The translations under genes were made by a program, and so were the position numbers. The notes beneath the pieces are model-generated. The model saw only the letters and a list, made by a program, of their open reading frames with translations, had not been told where the DNA came from and made no database searches. A stretch of 64,000 nt of DNA from Nonomuraea muscovyensis (GTDB taxonomy: Bacteria; Actinomycetota; Actinomycetes; Streptosporangiales; Streptosporangiaceae): NCBI RefSeq assembly GCF_014207745.1, contig NZ_JACHJB010000004.1, positions 744,001 through 808,000 of the forward strand, given 5' to 3'. Positions 40,071 to 49,216 of this stretch are shown here, piece after piece (the stretch's first letter is position 1; the number at the start of each line of letters is the position of its first letter).

Positions 40071-40544
40071 TCAAATCAGCTCGTCCGCCAGCAAATCCAT
40101 CAGCAGCCCGTCATGGAACCGCTTGGTCCCCGGATCCCGCTCATACGCCCGCATGATCCCGACTCGCCGGAACCCAACTCGCTCATATGCCCTGATCGCC
40201 GTCTCGTTGTGCGCTGCGGGATCGATCGTCAACCGGTGATGCCCACGTTCCTCGATCAACCACCGCGCCAGGATCCGGATCGCCTCCTGCCCGTATCCCT
40301 GACCATGGCACCGAGGGTCAAGAAAGATGTCGATCCCCGCGCTGCGGTACATCGGGTCCTCGACCTCTTCGTACTGGATCGCGCCGATCACTTCGCCGCC
40401 GCGCGTGATGGCGAGCATGTCGTCGAACTCGTCTACCGGGCCCCACCACTTGGCCACTTCCGGCGTCTCGAGGATCTCCCGCAACCGCGCCACATCGCCC
40501 TCAACAGCGTCTCGTAGCACCAGCCGGTCCCCGCGCAACTCCAT
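40071..40544 (-). CDS. GNAT acetyltransferase, AAC(6')/RimJ-like
   Basis: 157 residues covering a complete GNAT fold: LRDAVEGDVARLREILETPEV, WWGPVDEF, the acetyl-CoA loop CHGQGYGQEAIRILA and PAAHNETAIRAYERVGFRRVG. The N-terminal layout resembles aminoglycoside 6'-N-acetyltransferases, but this subfamily also includes enzymes with unrelated amine substrates; no resistance claim can be made. ATG at 40544 with GGGAGGG upstream. Confidence 0.8.
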   Translation of the reverse strand: MELRGDRLVLRDAVEGDVARLREILETPEVAKWWGPVDEFDDMLAITRGGEVIGAIQYEEVEDPMYRSAGIDIFLDPRCHGQGYGQEAIRILARWLIEERGHHRLTIDPAAHNETAIRAYERVGFRRVGIMRAYERDPGTKRFHDGLLMDLLADELI

Positions 40545-40675
40545 CTTGCACCCTCCCGAACCCCGCTGCAGCCAGATGCGAGCGGTTGTCCACAGCCTTG
40601 CGCAGCAGGGCCGCGTTATCCACAGAATTTCGTTCAGCCTCACGCCACAACCCGCCCGCTGCCCAAACTCCCGGC

Positions 40676-42205
40676 ATGCCACGTCCCCACCACCCGGCCC
40701 CCGTTCACGACGCACCGGCCGGCCCCGACCAGTCCACCGCGATCCCCGCGCCGACCAGCCCACCGGCCATCCGCGCACATCCCAAGCATGTCGACCTCAT
40801 CCGTGCTGGCCTCATCGCAGCTGGCCTCATCGCCGCTGGCCTGATACGCGCACACGCCCTGCGCGCACACGCCATTCGTGCCTGTCTCATCCGCGCGCAC
40901 GCCATCATCACGGGCCTCATCCGTGCGCGTCCGGCCGTTTCCGCACGTCCGATCGTTCGGGCACGTCGCCGGCACAGGCTGGCATCCACGCCCACCGCGG
41001 CGGCATCGACAGTGATCCTTTTCATGACCGCCGCCCCATTGCTCTGCCCCAGCCCAGCCTCAGCCGAGCCGGAATCCTGGCGTTGGCCTCTGGACGGTCG
41101 TCCGCGAATCCTGCACCGCTACGCCCCTCCTCCCGAGCGCTGGCTGGCGGGACACCGCGGGGTCGATCTCGCCGCCCCACCGGGCACACCGGTCCTCGCC
41201 GCAGGGCCGGGCGTTGTCCGCTATGCCGGGCCTCTCGCCGGCCGTGGAGTGGTGTCCATCGAACATCTCGGCGGACTCCGCACCACGTACCTCCCTGTAA
41301 CGACCTCGGTACAACCAGGGCAGCACGTCACTCAAGGAGATCACTTGGGGGTCGTCGCGGCGTCGCCGTCGCACTGCACGGAATCCTGCCTGCACTGGGG
41401 ACTCGTACGCGAGCCTTTCTACCTCGACCCCTTGCTACTGCTGGGCAGATCCCGTGTCCGCCTCCTCCCGTTCTGGCCCGAGGAGCAGACCTCTCACACA
41501 GCCACCCCCACAATGGAGCCAGGCCCGGCCCCTCCCCTTCCCACCCTCGCCATCCCGCCACATCTCCCGGCGCTCACATCCAGCAGCGCGCCGTCGGCCT
41601 TGCCTCCGAGCATGAGGCCGGCCCTGATAGCAGCGTCACCGTTCGCGCCGGGGCGTACGCCGCCTCCCGACCCCACGCCCACCGGCCACGGTCCTCATGA
41701 CTGGATGACCAGCCACGGCCCATCCCCGTTCGCTCCCCGCCTCACACCACAGCCGGCAATGCCTCCAGCCCCAGACGGCTTCCGCACGGCGCGAGCAGGC
41801 CCCACCATGGCGAGACCGGCCCCCACCACGCCGAGCAAGCAACGGCCTGCCCAGAGCACCCACCCCCGCCCGCACCCGAGCACGCATAGCCCGCCAAGCC
41901 CCGACGTCGGCTCCACGTTCGAGGTCTCCTCATTCGCCGACGGTAGAGCCCGAGGGTGGTCCACACCGGCCTCCGAACGCACCGCTCTCCGAAGCCAAGG
42001 CTCCGACCGCTCGCCCCCGAATCTCACACCGCGCTCGATCGTCGTGTCCGCGGTCACCGGCGTCGGCACCACCGCGGTCTTCGGCGTCCTCCTCCTTATG
42101 GCCCTGCGCAACCGCCGAACCGGCCCACGCCGAGTCGACACCCCAAGAGGCCGTCACAGAAGAGGACGCCACAGACGACCAGCAAGCCGCCACCGAGTCG
42201 CGTAG
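40676..42205 (+). CDS. M23-family peptidase, probably membrane-anchored
   Basis: About 509 residues. A low-complexity N-terminus with LIRAGLIAAGLIAAG-like repeats precedes a signal-peptide-like stretch (STVILFMTAAPLLCPSPASA, ~115-135). The M23 (LytM) domain follows (~138-265: HRGVDLAAPPGTPVLAAGPGVV ... HCTESCLHWGL, with the metal HxxxD and HxH-like HWG sites). Then a ~200-residue Pro-rich linker and a C-terminal helix (VVSAVTGVGTTAVFGVLLLM) plus basic tail. Such peptidases cut peptidoglycan cross-links. Placement divergent from xerC near rpsB is standard in actinobacteria. The start is uncertain. Confidence 0.75.
   Translation: MPRPHHPAPVHDAPAGPDQSTAIPAPTSPPAIRAHPKHVDLIRAGLIAAGLIAAGLIRAHALRAHAIRACLIRAHAIITGLIRARPAVSARPIVRARRRHRLASTPTAAASTVILFMTAAPLLCPSPASAEPESWRWPLDGRPRILHRYAPPPERWLAGHRGVDLAAPPGTPVLAAGPGVVRYAGPLAGRGVVSIEHLGGLRTTYLPVTTSVQPGQHVTQGDHLGVVAASPSHCTESCLHWGLVREPFYLDPLLLLGRSRVRLLPFWPEEQTSHTATPTMEPGPAPPLPTLAIPPHLPALTSSSAPSALPPSMRPALIAASPFAPGRTPPPDPTPTGHGPHDWMTSHGPSPFAPRLTPQPAMPPAPDGFRTARAGPTMARPAPTTPSKQRPAQSTHPRPHPSTHSPPSPDVGSTFEVSSFADGRARGWSTPASERTALRSQGSDRSPPNLTPRSIVVSAVTGVGTTAVFGVLLLMALRNRRTGPRRVDTPRGRHRRGRHRRPASRHRVA
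40796..40935 (+). repeat. 15-bp minisatellite inside the M23 gene
   Basis: Variations of CTCATCGCAGCTGGC run in frame for ~9 units, encoding LIRAG/LIAAG/AIRAH-type five-residue repeats upstream of the apparent signal peptide. Confidence 0.7.
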
Positions 42206-42426
42206 AGCCGGACATCCGCACAGGGCCAGCTCCTGGTGACAACAGGCGGGCAGCTCGCGGAGCGCCTCATGGCGCAGCTTGAGAGGCGCACCTAACACAG
42301 CGCTGCTTGCAAAGGGCATCTCTCAGCGGAGCTTGCAGGCAGGCGGCGAGCCCATGTAGCGCAATTCAGTTCGCAGCCCACATAGCTCCGCTAATGGGTC
42401 TTACGTCCTCGTCACTTGCCGGGGAG

Positions 42427-43335
42427 TCACGCTCTCGGGTGGGCCTGCCGGTACGCGGTTCGCAGCCGCTCGATCGAGACGTGGGTGTAAATCTGGGTCG
42501 TGTTGAGCGAGGCGTGCCCCAGCAGTTCCTGAACGCTTCGCAGGTCGGCACCACCTTCCAGCAAGTGGGTGGCCGCCGTGTGTCTCAGCCCGTGGGGCCC
42601 CAGGTCAGGAGCTCCTTCGACATCGCGCAAGCAACCGTGAACCACCCGCCGCACAGTCCCCGGGTCGATACGTCCGCCCCGCACCCCCAGGAACAACGCC
42701 GCACCGGAGCCAGGTTTGATCCACAACGGCCGCCCATGAACACACCACGTGTCCAGGGCCCGTAGGGCGGGCGTCCCGAGCGGCACGGTCCGCTCCTTGC
42801 GCCCCTTGCCCAGCACCCGGATGACGTGGCGATCCCGGTCAACGTCGTCCACATCGAGGGCGCACAGTTCGCTCACCCGGACGCCCGTGGCATACAGCAG
42901 TTCCAGGATCGCCTGATCCCGTAGCTCCTTGGGTTCACCGGTCGATGACCCATCCAGCGCGGTCCGCGCCTGCTCCTGATCCAGTACGGCCGGCAGGGAT
43001 CGTGGCGCCTTGGCACTTCCTAGCAGGAGGCCCGGATCATCCGGCAGCCTGCCCTGGCGATGGCAGAACGCGGTGAACGTGCGTGCGCAGGCGGTCCGCC
43101 GTGCCAGAGTGGCCCGCGACTTGCCTTCGGCGTGCTGCTCGGCCAGCCACTCCCGCAACGCGCTGATCTCCAGGCCGTCGATCCGCCCACCCAGATGGTC
43201 CAGCAGAGCCCGGACATCCGACAGGTAAGCCCGCACGGTGTGCGGTGACAGGTCCCGCTCGAACCGTAGGTACCGTTCGAACTCGCCGACCACCTCGTCG
43301 GCATCGGCCATGCCGTGGCCGTCTCCACCCGTCAC
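42427..43335 (-). CDS. xerC: Tyrosine recombinase XerC
   Basis: 302 residues. N-terminal SAM-like core-binding domain and C-terminal catalytic domain with the R..K..H-x-x-R..H/W..Y set (GVRVSELCALD; HGLRHTAATHLLEGG; LGHASLNTTQIYTHV). Resolves chromosome dimers at dif with XerD. GTG at 43335 has GAGGA 8 nt upstream; ATG at 43311 is the alternative. Conserved place downstream of dprA. Confidence 0.92.
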   Translation of the reverse strand: MTGGDGHGMADADEVVGEFERYLRFERDLSPHTVRAYLSDVRALLDHLGGRIDGLEISALREWLAEQHAEGKSRATLARRTACARTFTAFCHRQGRLPDDPGLLLGSAKAPRSLPAVLDQEQARTALDGSSTGEPKELRDQAILELLYATGVRVSELCALDVDDVDRDRHVIRVLGKGRKERTVPLGTPALRALDTWCVHGRPLWIKPGSGAALFLGVRGGRIDPGTVRRVVHGCLRDVEGAPDLGPHGLRHTAATHLLEGGADLRSVQELLGHASLNTTQIYTHVSIERLRTAYRQAHPRA

Positions 43336-43720
43336 AGCACATCCTCACCCATCACCGCGGGGCCGCAGCCACAGTCGCCATGGAACAGGCACCCTCTCCA
43401 CCACTCCGCCTGTCCGAACGCCCCTCGTTTCTACCATTCGACATGCACCGAAAATTCGCTGCGCAACCGCTCAATACGCGCACGGCAACCGCCCACCGCT
43501 CATTCATCCTTCCCCTGAGCAGGCGGCGACAGTCCCCCGAGCCAAAGCCAGGACCGTGGTTCCGGTGGATAGGCGTCCTGCATGATCGAGCCGTATCCGC
43601 TGCTGGCCATGACAGGGCCGCGCTCGGCACAGCCCGTGGCCCACATGGGCTCGGATGCACAACACGACCCCGACCTCCGCGCCTCACCTCGTCCACGCAT
43701 GCGTGCCCGGTACGCGTATG
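43336..43720. other. 385-bp gap between dprA and xerC
   Basis: No gene, terminator or tandem repeat stands out; short frames on both strands lack coding bias. Confidence 0.5.
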
Positions 43721-44989
43721 TCATCCCGACCCGGAGAAGGGTGCCGTCTGATCATGAGGCCCTGGGGGTTCGTTGAAGGCGTCCGCTCCGGAGGAGTCCA
43801 CAGGATCCGGCAGGACATCGTGCTTGCGGTAGGCGGCTGACGCCGGCTTGCGGAGGCGCCATCCCTTGTCCACGCGTTCGACGTAGCCCGCCGCGGCGAG
43901 GCCTCCCAGCGAGCTGAGAGCGGCGTCCAGGGGCACACCCGCGGCCAGCGCGATCGATGCGGGCCCGGCACCGCCTCGGGACGGCACCGCGTCGAGGACC
44001 TTGCTGGTGACCTCGTTGAGGGCGTCCCGGGGAACCACGGGGCTTCGGGGCGACGGGGAAAGGTCGTCACCCAGGACGCCCACCAGGTCGATCATCTCCT
44101 CTGGTGTGGCGACGCAGACCGCCTTGCGCTCGCGCAGGAGCCGGTGGCAGCCGGCCGACATGACGGAGGTGACGGGGCCGGGGACGGCCGCCAGGTGGCG
44201 GTTCAGGGCGAGGGCGTGTGTGGCCGTGTTGAGCGCGCCACTGCGCAACGCCGCCTCCACGACGACCGTGCCTCGTGACAGGGCGGCGATCAGACGGTTT
44301 CGGATGAGGAACCGGGCACGGGTGGGATGGACGCCTGGAGGGCACTCGCTGACGACCACGCCCTGGTCACGTACTGCGGTGAACAGATCGAGATGGCCCC
44401 GTGGATAGGCGATGTCGACGCCGCATGCGAGCACCACGACGGTGGGCGAGTCGGCGGCCAGAGCGCCACGGTGCGCAGCCCCGTCCACACCGTAGGCACC
44501 GCCCGAGACCACGGTCCAGCCGGCCTCACTGAGGCCGATCCCGAACTCGGCCGCCACATGGGTGCCGTACGAGGTGGCCGACCGTGCTCCCACGACAGAA
44601 ACGGAACGCAGGCAGGAGAAACGCAGGTCAGCGGAGCCGTGCAGCCACAGTCCGAGCGGACGGCTCGGGCCGAGCTGATCGAGCTGGCTCGGCCACTCAG
44701 GGCTACCGGGGATGATCAGCCTCGCTCCGGACCGCTCTCCGGCCGCGATGTCGGTCGCTGGGTCCGCAACCGACATTCTGGCGTGCCAGGTGTTCAGCCT
44801 CTGGTCGAGTTTGGTGGCGCGTTCCTGTCGCATCTCCTGGGCGACGAAGGCGGGTGGGAGCATCCGGCCGCGTACGGCGTCTACGGCCGCGATCGCGCCG
44901 CAGGAGGCCACGAGCCGGCCCATCGTCGTGTCACCCGTGTCGGCGACGCGCATGAGCGCGGCTCGGGCCTCGAGTTCGAAGCTGCTCAT
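43721..44989 (-). CDS. dprA: DNA-processing protein DprA
   Basis: 422 residues with the Rossmann-like DNA-binding core (SVVGARSATSYGTHVA ... GWTVVSGGAYGVDGAAHRGAL ... SECPPGVHPTRARFLIRNRLIA) and a C-terminal winged-helix domain (~345-400). DprA loads RecA on incoming single strands. ATG at 44989 with AGGAG 6 nt upstream. Lies just after comM, as in most actinobacteria, but comM here is split. Confidence 0.93.
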   Translation of the reverse strand: MSSFELEARAALMRVADTGDTTMGRLVASCGAIAAVDAVRGRMLPPAFVAQEMRQERATKLDQRLNTWHARMSVADPATDIAAGERSGARLIIPGSPEWPSQLDQLGPSRPLGLWLHGSADLRFSCLRSVSVVGARSATSYGTHVAAEFGIGLSEAGWTVVSGGAYGVDGAAHRGALAADSPTVVVLACGVDIAYPRGHLDLFTAVRDQGVVVSECPPGVHPTRARFLIRNRLIAALSRGTVVVEAALRSGALNTATHALALNRHLAAVPGPVTSVMSAGCHRLLRERKAVCVATPEEMIDLVGVLGDDLSPSPRSPVVPRDALNEVTSKVLDAVPSRGGAGPASIALAAGVPLDAALSSLGGLAAAGYVERVDKGWRLRKPASAAYRKHDVLPDPVDSSGADAFNEPPGPHDQTAPFSGSG

Positions 44990-45024
44990 TGTGACTCCTA
45001 GAGGTTGAGGTGGGTGTCCCGGAC

Positions 45025-45153
45025 CTGCCTGCACCACAAGGACTCCGTCGGCATCCGCCGCCCTTCCCAGAGGACCGAAGCACCCGACCTGCCTGCACCA
45101 CCGGAACTCCGTCGGCATCCGCCGCCCATCTCAGGGGACCGAAGCGCCCGGAC
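45025..45153. repeat. 64-bp direct duplication upstream of dprA
   Basis: Two adjacent copies, about 90% identical, starting ACCTGCCTGCACCAC at about 45024 and 45088, both containing ACTCCGTCGGCATCCGCCGC. The first lies ~35 bp upstream of dprA. Confidence 0.75.
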
Positions 45154-45186
45154 CCGGATCGCCGGCCGAGGTGGTCACGGCCGACG

Positions 45187-45385
45187 TGACGATCGGCTCT
45201 GACCACCCGAGGGGGGCGGGACCAGGCATCGATGGCCGCTTCGGCTCCCGGAGTCCGCAATCAGGAGCCAAGGAACTACAGGACGATCGGCCCCGACCAC
45301 CCAAAGGCACGGGAACCAGGCATCGATGACAGGCTCGGCTCCCAGGGCCACGTTCAGGGGCGAGGGCCTACAGGGCGATCGGCGC
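45187..45385. repeat. ~88-bp degenerate direct duplication in the comM/dprA gap
   Basis: Copies beginning GACGATCGGC (45188 and 45282), sharing ACCAGGCATCGATG and the following CTCGGCTCC-type segment. No gene is seen between 44990 and 45544. Confidence 0.65.
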
Positions 45386-45544
45386 GGAGCAGCGTCTCGT
45401 TCCCGTTGTCGCCCCGTGGCGCGCGGGCCGGTTTCCGGCACCCGAGCCGGCCGCAGCCGACTACCCCGGTAAGGCAACAACCGGCGGCAGGTCTGGATGG
45501 GCCGCGGTCTGGCGTCTGTGTGGGTCGGCTGAACGCGGGGATGG

Positions 45545-46834
45545 TCATGTGTTCACGCCCAGCCATAGTGCGAGTGCCGTGCCGGTCTCATCTTGTCCTG
45601 GTGTGTCCTTTCCGGCCAGGTCCGCAATCGTCCAGGCGACTCTCACGACCCGATCGAGGCCGCGAGCACTCAGCGCGCCCGAGTCGAGGCAGGCGGTCAC
45701 CGGCTTCATGGCTTCGCCCGACAGCCGGTAGTCGGCGTGCAGGGCGGAGGACGGGATCTCGGCGTTGGTGCGCCAGAGGGTGCCGGAGAGCCGGTCGGCC
45801 GCTCGCTTTCGCGCTTCGAGGACCCGTTCGGCGACGACCTTGCTCGACTCGACGAACTGGCGGTCGGCCATGAGTTCGCGTCTCGAGGAACGGGCGACGG
45901 TGACCTTCATGTCGATGCGGTCGATGAGCGGGCCCGAAAGCCTGCCGAGATAGCGGCGCCTGAGCGTGGGGGTGCACTGGCAGGTGTCGGTGTGGTCCTG
46001 GGGCTGGGCGCAGGGGCAGGGGTTGGCCGCCAGCACCAGCATGAACCGCGCCGGGAACGTGACCGAGCCCGCAGACCTGGACACGGTCACCCGGCCCGAC
46101 TCCAGTGGCTGGCGCAGCGAATCGAGCACGTGACGCGGGAACTCCGGAGCCTCGTCCATGAACAGCACACCTCTGTGAGCCAGGGAGACCGCGCCGGGGC
46201 GGACGACAGTGCTGCCGCCGCCGATGATGGCGGCGGTGCTGGCCGTGTGGTGTGGGCTGACGAACGGTGGTCTGCTCACCATGGGACTGTTGGGCGGCAG
46301 TGCACCCGCGACCGACTGGATTGCGGTCACTTCGAGCGCGTGATCGAGCTCCAGGTCGGGGAGGAGGGTCGGCAGCCGTTCGGCGAGCAGCGTCTTGCCC
46401 GTGCCGGGCGGGCCGAGCATCCAGAGGTTGTGGCCGCCGGCCGCGCAGATCTCCAACGCGCGGCGCGCCACCGGCTGGCCGACCACGTCCGACAGGTCGA
46501 CCGCGGGATGGGTGGCGGGTGGGGCCGGGGCGTCGAGATCCGGTGCCAGGGGCTCCGGCGGGGCGTCTCCCCGGCGTAGCCACTCGACGAGCTGCCGCAG
46601 GTCCGCCACCGGCACGACGCGCACGCCAGGCACCAGGGCCGCCTCGGCGGCATTCGCCGATGGGATCACGACGGTGGCGTCGCCGTCGCAGGCCGCGCCG
46701 AGCACGGACGGCAGGACGCCTCGCACGGGTCTGAGGCGTCCATCGAGTCCGAGCTCACCCAGGAAGAACGGCTCGGCGATGCGCTCGGCCGGGACCACAC
46801 CGGCGGCCCCCAGGATCGCGATGGCAATGGCGAG
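45545..46834 (-). pseudogene. comM: comM (yifB), 3' part, cut off by element insertion
   Basis: Encodes ~430 residues of the Mg-chelatase-like AAA+ helicase ComM: Walker A GPPGTGKTLLAERLPTLLPDL, the sensor-rich RPPFVSPHHTAS region and the C-terminal Mg-chelatase-C domain (DRVVRVAWTIADLAGKD). The first ~83 codons are at 61732-61978. Rejoining at the AG crossover restores GSQFDLAIAIAILGAAG in frame. The fragment has no evident start signal of its own (a TTG at 46840 lies inside the element). Confidence 0.92.
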
Positions 46835-46858
46835 TGCCAAGGGCAGGCTATGGCTTAG
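46808..46858. other. attL (left junction)
   Basis: Host comM sequence up to the AG at 46833-46834, then 13 nt, then the element arm CTATGGCTTAG (46848-46858). That arm is the inverted partner (10 of 11) of the right-end arm at 61707-61717. Confidence 0.85.
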
Positions 46859-46872
46859 CTAGAAAGCAAGAC

Positions 46873-46906
46873 GGACGGGCCAGGTGTGCGACCACCGGAC
46901 CCGTCC
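46873..46906. other. Stem-loop at the left end of the element
   Basis: GGACGGGCCAGGTG (46873-46886) and CACCGGACCCGTCC (46893-46906) pair at 12 of 14 positions around a 6-nt loop. It lies between attL and the first rightward gene and, after circularisation, ~40 nt upstream of attP and the integrase. It could be a terminator or a binding site; no T-run follows. Confidence 0.55.
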
Positions 46907-46943
46907 TTGATCCCCAACCTGTCCTAGCAGGAGGAGACCCAAG

Positions 46944-47534
46944 GTGAATTTCACCACGCCTAACCACGGTCCCGCGAGGCCCCAGCTCCCGCCCACCGTC
47001 CGCGAGCGTGCCCTTGAGGCCGGCCGCCGGGCCGTCGAGGACTACGAGCGCACCTACCAGGCGGAGATGCGCGCCCACCGGAACGCGGCCCACGCCCGCC
47101 AGTCCGGTACGGCGCAGCCCGCCCGTTGGCTGGCCGACGACCCGTGCCCCGACTGGTGTGTCGGCGGCATCGACCACGAGGACGGCACACACCCCGACGA
47201 CCGCGCCCACTTCGGCCCCACGCACATCGTGGAGCTCGTCACGATGGAATCGACCGTGTCCGGACACGACCGCTGGGAGCCGGTCGAGGCGCAGATCGCC
47301 ATCGACAAGCGGTACCGCGAGCGGGAGGCGCGCGTCATCATCGGGACCGGCGACGACACGCACATCTGGGCGACCCTCAGCGAGGCCGAGGAGATCGCCA
47401 CGACGATCCTCGACATGGTGCGGCAGGCCCGCGGCACGTGGACGCCGGTCGTGCTGCCGTTCGACCCGAACGGCGGATGCCCCGACGCGACGTGCAAGAA
47501 CTGCCACCCGCTGCCGGGCGAGGTGTCCGCGTGA
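46944..47534 (+). CDS. DUF6907-like CPxWC protein
   Basis: 196 residues. The C-terminal two thirds carry DPCPDWCVGGIDHEDGTHPDD and a later TEHIVEL-like beta region, the pattern of the DUF6907 family found in Streptomyces mobile elements; a further CKNCH near the C-terminus may add a metal site. The N-terminal ~60 residues are helical and charged. Function unknown. GTG at 46944 with AGGAGGAG upstream; first gene of a tightly overlapping operon leading to the TraB-like translocase. Confidence 0.65.
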   Translation: MNFTTPNHGPARPQLPPTVRERALEAGRRAVEDYERTYQAEMRAHRNAAHARQSGTAQPARWLADDPCPDWCVGGIDHEDGTHPDDRAHFGPTHIVELVTMESTVSGHDRWEPVEAQIAIDKRYREREARVIIGTGDDTHIWATLSEAEEIATTILDMVRQARGTWTPVVLPFDPNGGCPDATCKNCHPLPGEVSA

Positions 47535-47704
47535 TGGCGGGCAAGGTCACGCTCGACCTGCTGTTCGACGTACAGGAAGTGCTTGAGCGGCACGGCTTCG
47601 CCCTGCCCAGCGACGAGCGGAAGCGGCACCTCGCGCACGCTGACACGGCGCTGGCGCTCGTGGCGCTGGTCGAGGCGTTCGAGGGACGGGGGGCGTCCTC
47701 GTGA
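47534..47704 (+). CDS. Small hypothetical protein
   Basis: 56 residues (MAGKVTLDLLFDVQEVLERH...), overlapping the upstream stop in TGATG and the next start in GTGA. Predicted largely helical and acidic/basic mixed. No known family recognised; the dense overlaps on both sides support it being real. Confidence 0.6.
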   Translation: MAGKVTLDLLFDVQEVLERHGFALPSDERKRHLAHADTALALVALVEAFEGRGASS

Positions 47705-48027
47705 CCTTCCCCCGCACCGCGGGTTGCCCCTCCTGGTGCGCTGAGCCGCACCAGGAGCCGGGCAGGCCCCACTTCGCGAACCTCGACCTGATCGAGCACC
47801 TGGACGACTCCGACTGTCTCGTCGAGGTGAACGTCCGGCAGCTCGACGGCCAGGGCGTCGTCTTGGTGCTGTTCACCGACCGGGACGGCGAGAGCACCCG
47901 CGTGGAGATGTCGCAGGAGGCGGCCGGCGTCGTCGGCTACATCCTGCGCGAGTTCGACCGCCGCGGCGCCAAGGAGTTCGGGCACCTGCTGTTCGAGGCC
48001 GCGCAACTGCTGGAGGTGACCCAGTGA
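47701..48027 (+). CDS. Second DUF6907-like CPxWC protein
   Basis: 108 residues with CPSWCAEPHQEPGRPHF near the N-terminus (the CPxWC...H motif) followed by beta strands (LVEVNVRQLDGQGVVLVLFTD). It looks like a shorter relative of the protein two genes upstream. GTG at 47701; overlaps the next gene (GTGA). Confidence 0.65.
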   Translation: MTFPRTAGCPSWCAEPHQEPGRPHFANLDLIEHLDDSDCLVEVNVRQLDGQGVVLVLFTDRDGESTRVEMSQEAAGVVGYILREFDRRGAKEFGHLLFEAAQLLEVTQ

Positions 48028-48986
48028 AGCGCGATTGGGTTCTCATCGTCTCCGTGGTGCTCGTGGCCGCGTCCACGGTCATCGCCTCGTTCACCGCTCA
48101 GGCCGGCCTAGGTCTCCTGGCCGGATGGAAGACGAGCGTCGACGCGTTCGGCGTGGAGCTGCGGCTGTCGTGGCTGCTGCCGTTGACGGTGGACGCGTAC
48201 GGCATCGGCGCTACCCGGATCGCGACGAACAAGCGGGCGTACTCGGCGGAGGTGCGCCGGCACGCGTTCGGTCACGCGCTCGCCGCGGTGGCGGTGTCGG
48301 TGGTCGCCAACGCGGTGTTCCATCTCATCGAGGCCGGCGTGATCGTGCTCGGCTCGTCGGCCTGGCTTCTGGTGGTCGCGGTGAGCATCGTCCCCCCGGT
48401 CGCCCTGGGCGGTCTGGCGCACCTGCTGAGCATCGCGGCCCGGGATGAGATCGAGTCGGCAGATGGACCGCACACAACAACTGTTGTGCCCCGACCAACG
48501 GTTGCCACCGTTACAGATGTAACGCCCGTACCTGAGGCCGTACCTGGCGTACCTGCAACCGTGGGCGAGAGCCCCACAGTTGAGGTCGAGAGAGTCGGCT
48601 ACTCCTCCGCGATCAGTTCCCCAATTGGGGAAAGCGAGCCGTTCGCGGAGCGGGAGATCGCCGTTCCCCTTCGCTTCCCTTTCGTCGTACCTGCCGTGTA
48701 CCCGCCTGTACCTGTGCAGGTCGCGCCAGTTCCCGATGCCGGGAAGTCGAACACGAGCGAGCCTGTCGAGCACGCTGGAACTGAGGGTCAGGTACACGCC
48801 GGTACGGCCGTACCGGAGCACCCGCCGATCGTGCAGAAGGCCGTCGAGGAGTTCGCCGAGACGCTGCGCGGCGGGCAGACGCCGCCGGTCCGGGAGATCA
48901 AGGCGAGGCTCGGCGTAGGTACGGACCGGGCCCGCGAGGTACGCGTGTACCTCGACCGGCTCGCCACCTCGGGGGCGTCGTCATGA
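48024..48986 (+). CDS. DUF2637 membrane protein (SpdB-like)
   Basis: 320 residues. Four predicted membrane helices in residues ~5-140, with the DUF2637 hallmark SWLLPLTVDAYGIGATR and a conserved HLIEAG region; then a ~120-residue linker rich in Val, Pro and Thr and a C-terminal helix-turn-helix-like segment (VQKAVEEFAETLRGG ... VREIKARLGVGTDRAREVRVYLDRL). DUF2637 proteins lie beside traB in actinomycete plasmids and AICEs, where Spd proteins aid spread between mycelial compartments. Confidence 0.75.
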   Translation: MKRDWVLIVSVVLVAASTVIASFTAQAGLGLLAGWKTSVDAFGVELRLSWLLPLTVDAYGIGATRIATNKRAYSAEVRRHAFGHALAAVAVSVVANAVFHLIEAGVIVLGSSAWLLVVAVSIVPPVALGGLAHLLSIAARDEIESADGPHTTTVVPRPTVATVTDVTPVPEAVPGVPATVGESPTVEVERVGYSSAISSPIGESEPFAEREIAVPLRFPFVVPAVYPPVPVQVAPVPDAGKSNTSEPVEHAGTEGQVHAGTAVPEHPPIVQKAVEEFAETLRGGQTPPVREIKARLGVGTDRAREVRVYLDRLATSGASS

Positions 48987-49216
48987 GGACCGCCTACGTG
49001 ATCACCACAGCGCGCAACCGGCGGGCCGTCCGCCGTGTCCTGGCCACCGTCGTGGCCGCCGTCATCACCGCGGTCACCTGGCTCGGCCACGTCCTGGCGC
49101 TCCTGGCCGGCGCCGTCGACGCCCTGGTGACCGCGCTGCTCGGCGTGCCCCGGATGGCGTACGGGGCCCGCCGCTTCGCCGACGTTATCCGCGAGACCTG
49201 GAAGGAGGACCTGTGA
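48983..49216 (+). CDS. Small membrane protein
   Basis: 77 residues with a basic N-terminus (TTARNRRAVRRVLATVV) and one or two hydrophobic helices (VVAAVITAVTWLGHVLALLAG, AVDALVTALLGV). Overlaps both neighbours by 4 bp. Resembles small Spd-type proteins of transfer operons in size and position only. Confidence 0.6.
   Translation: MRTAYVITTARNRRAVRRVLATVVAAVITAVTWLGHVLALLAGAVDALVTALLGVPRMAYGARRFADVIRETWKEDL

Noticed and set aside
40071-40544. Aminoglycoside resistance gene
   Set aside because: Only the general GNAT/AAC(6')-like layout is visible; the family is broad and there is no resistance context.
46833-46860. Longer direct repeats at the element ends
   Set aside because: Only the 2-bp AG is shared in direct orientation; apparent similarity of the flanks is the inverted attP arms.
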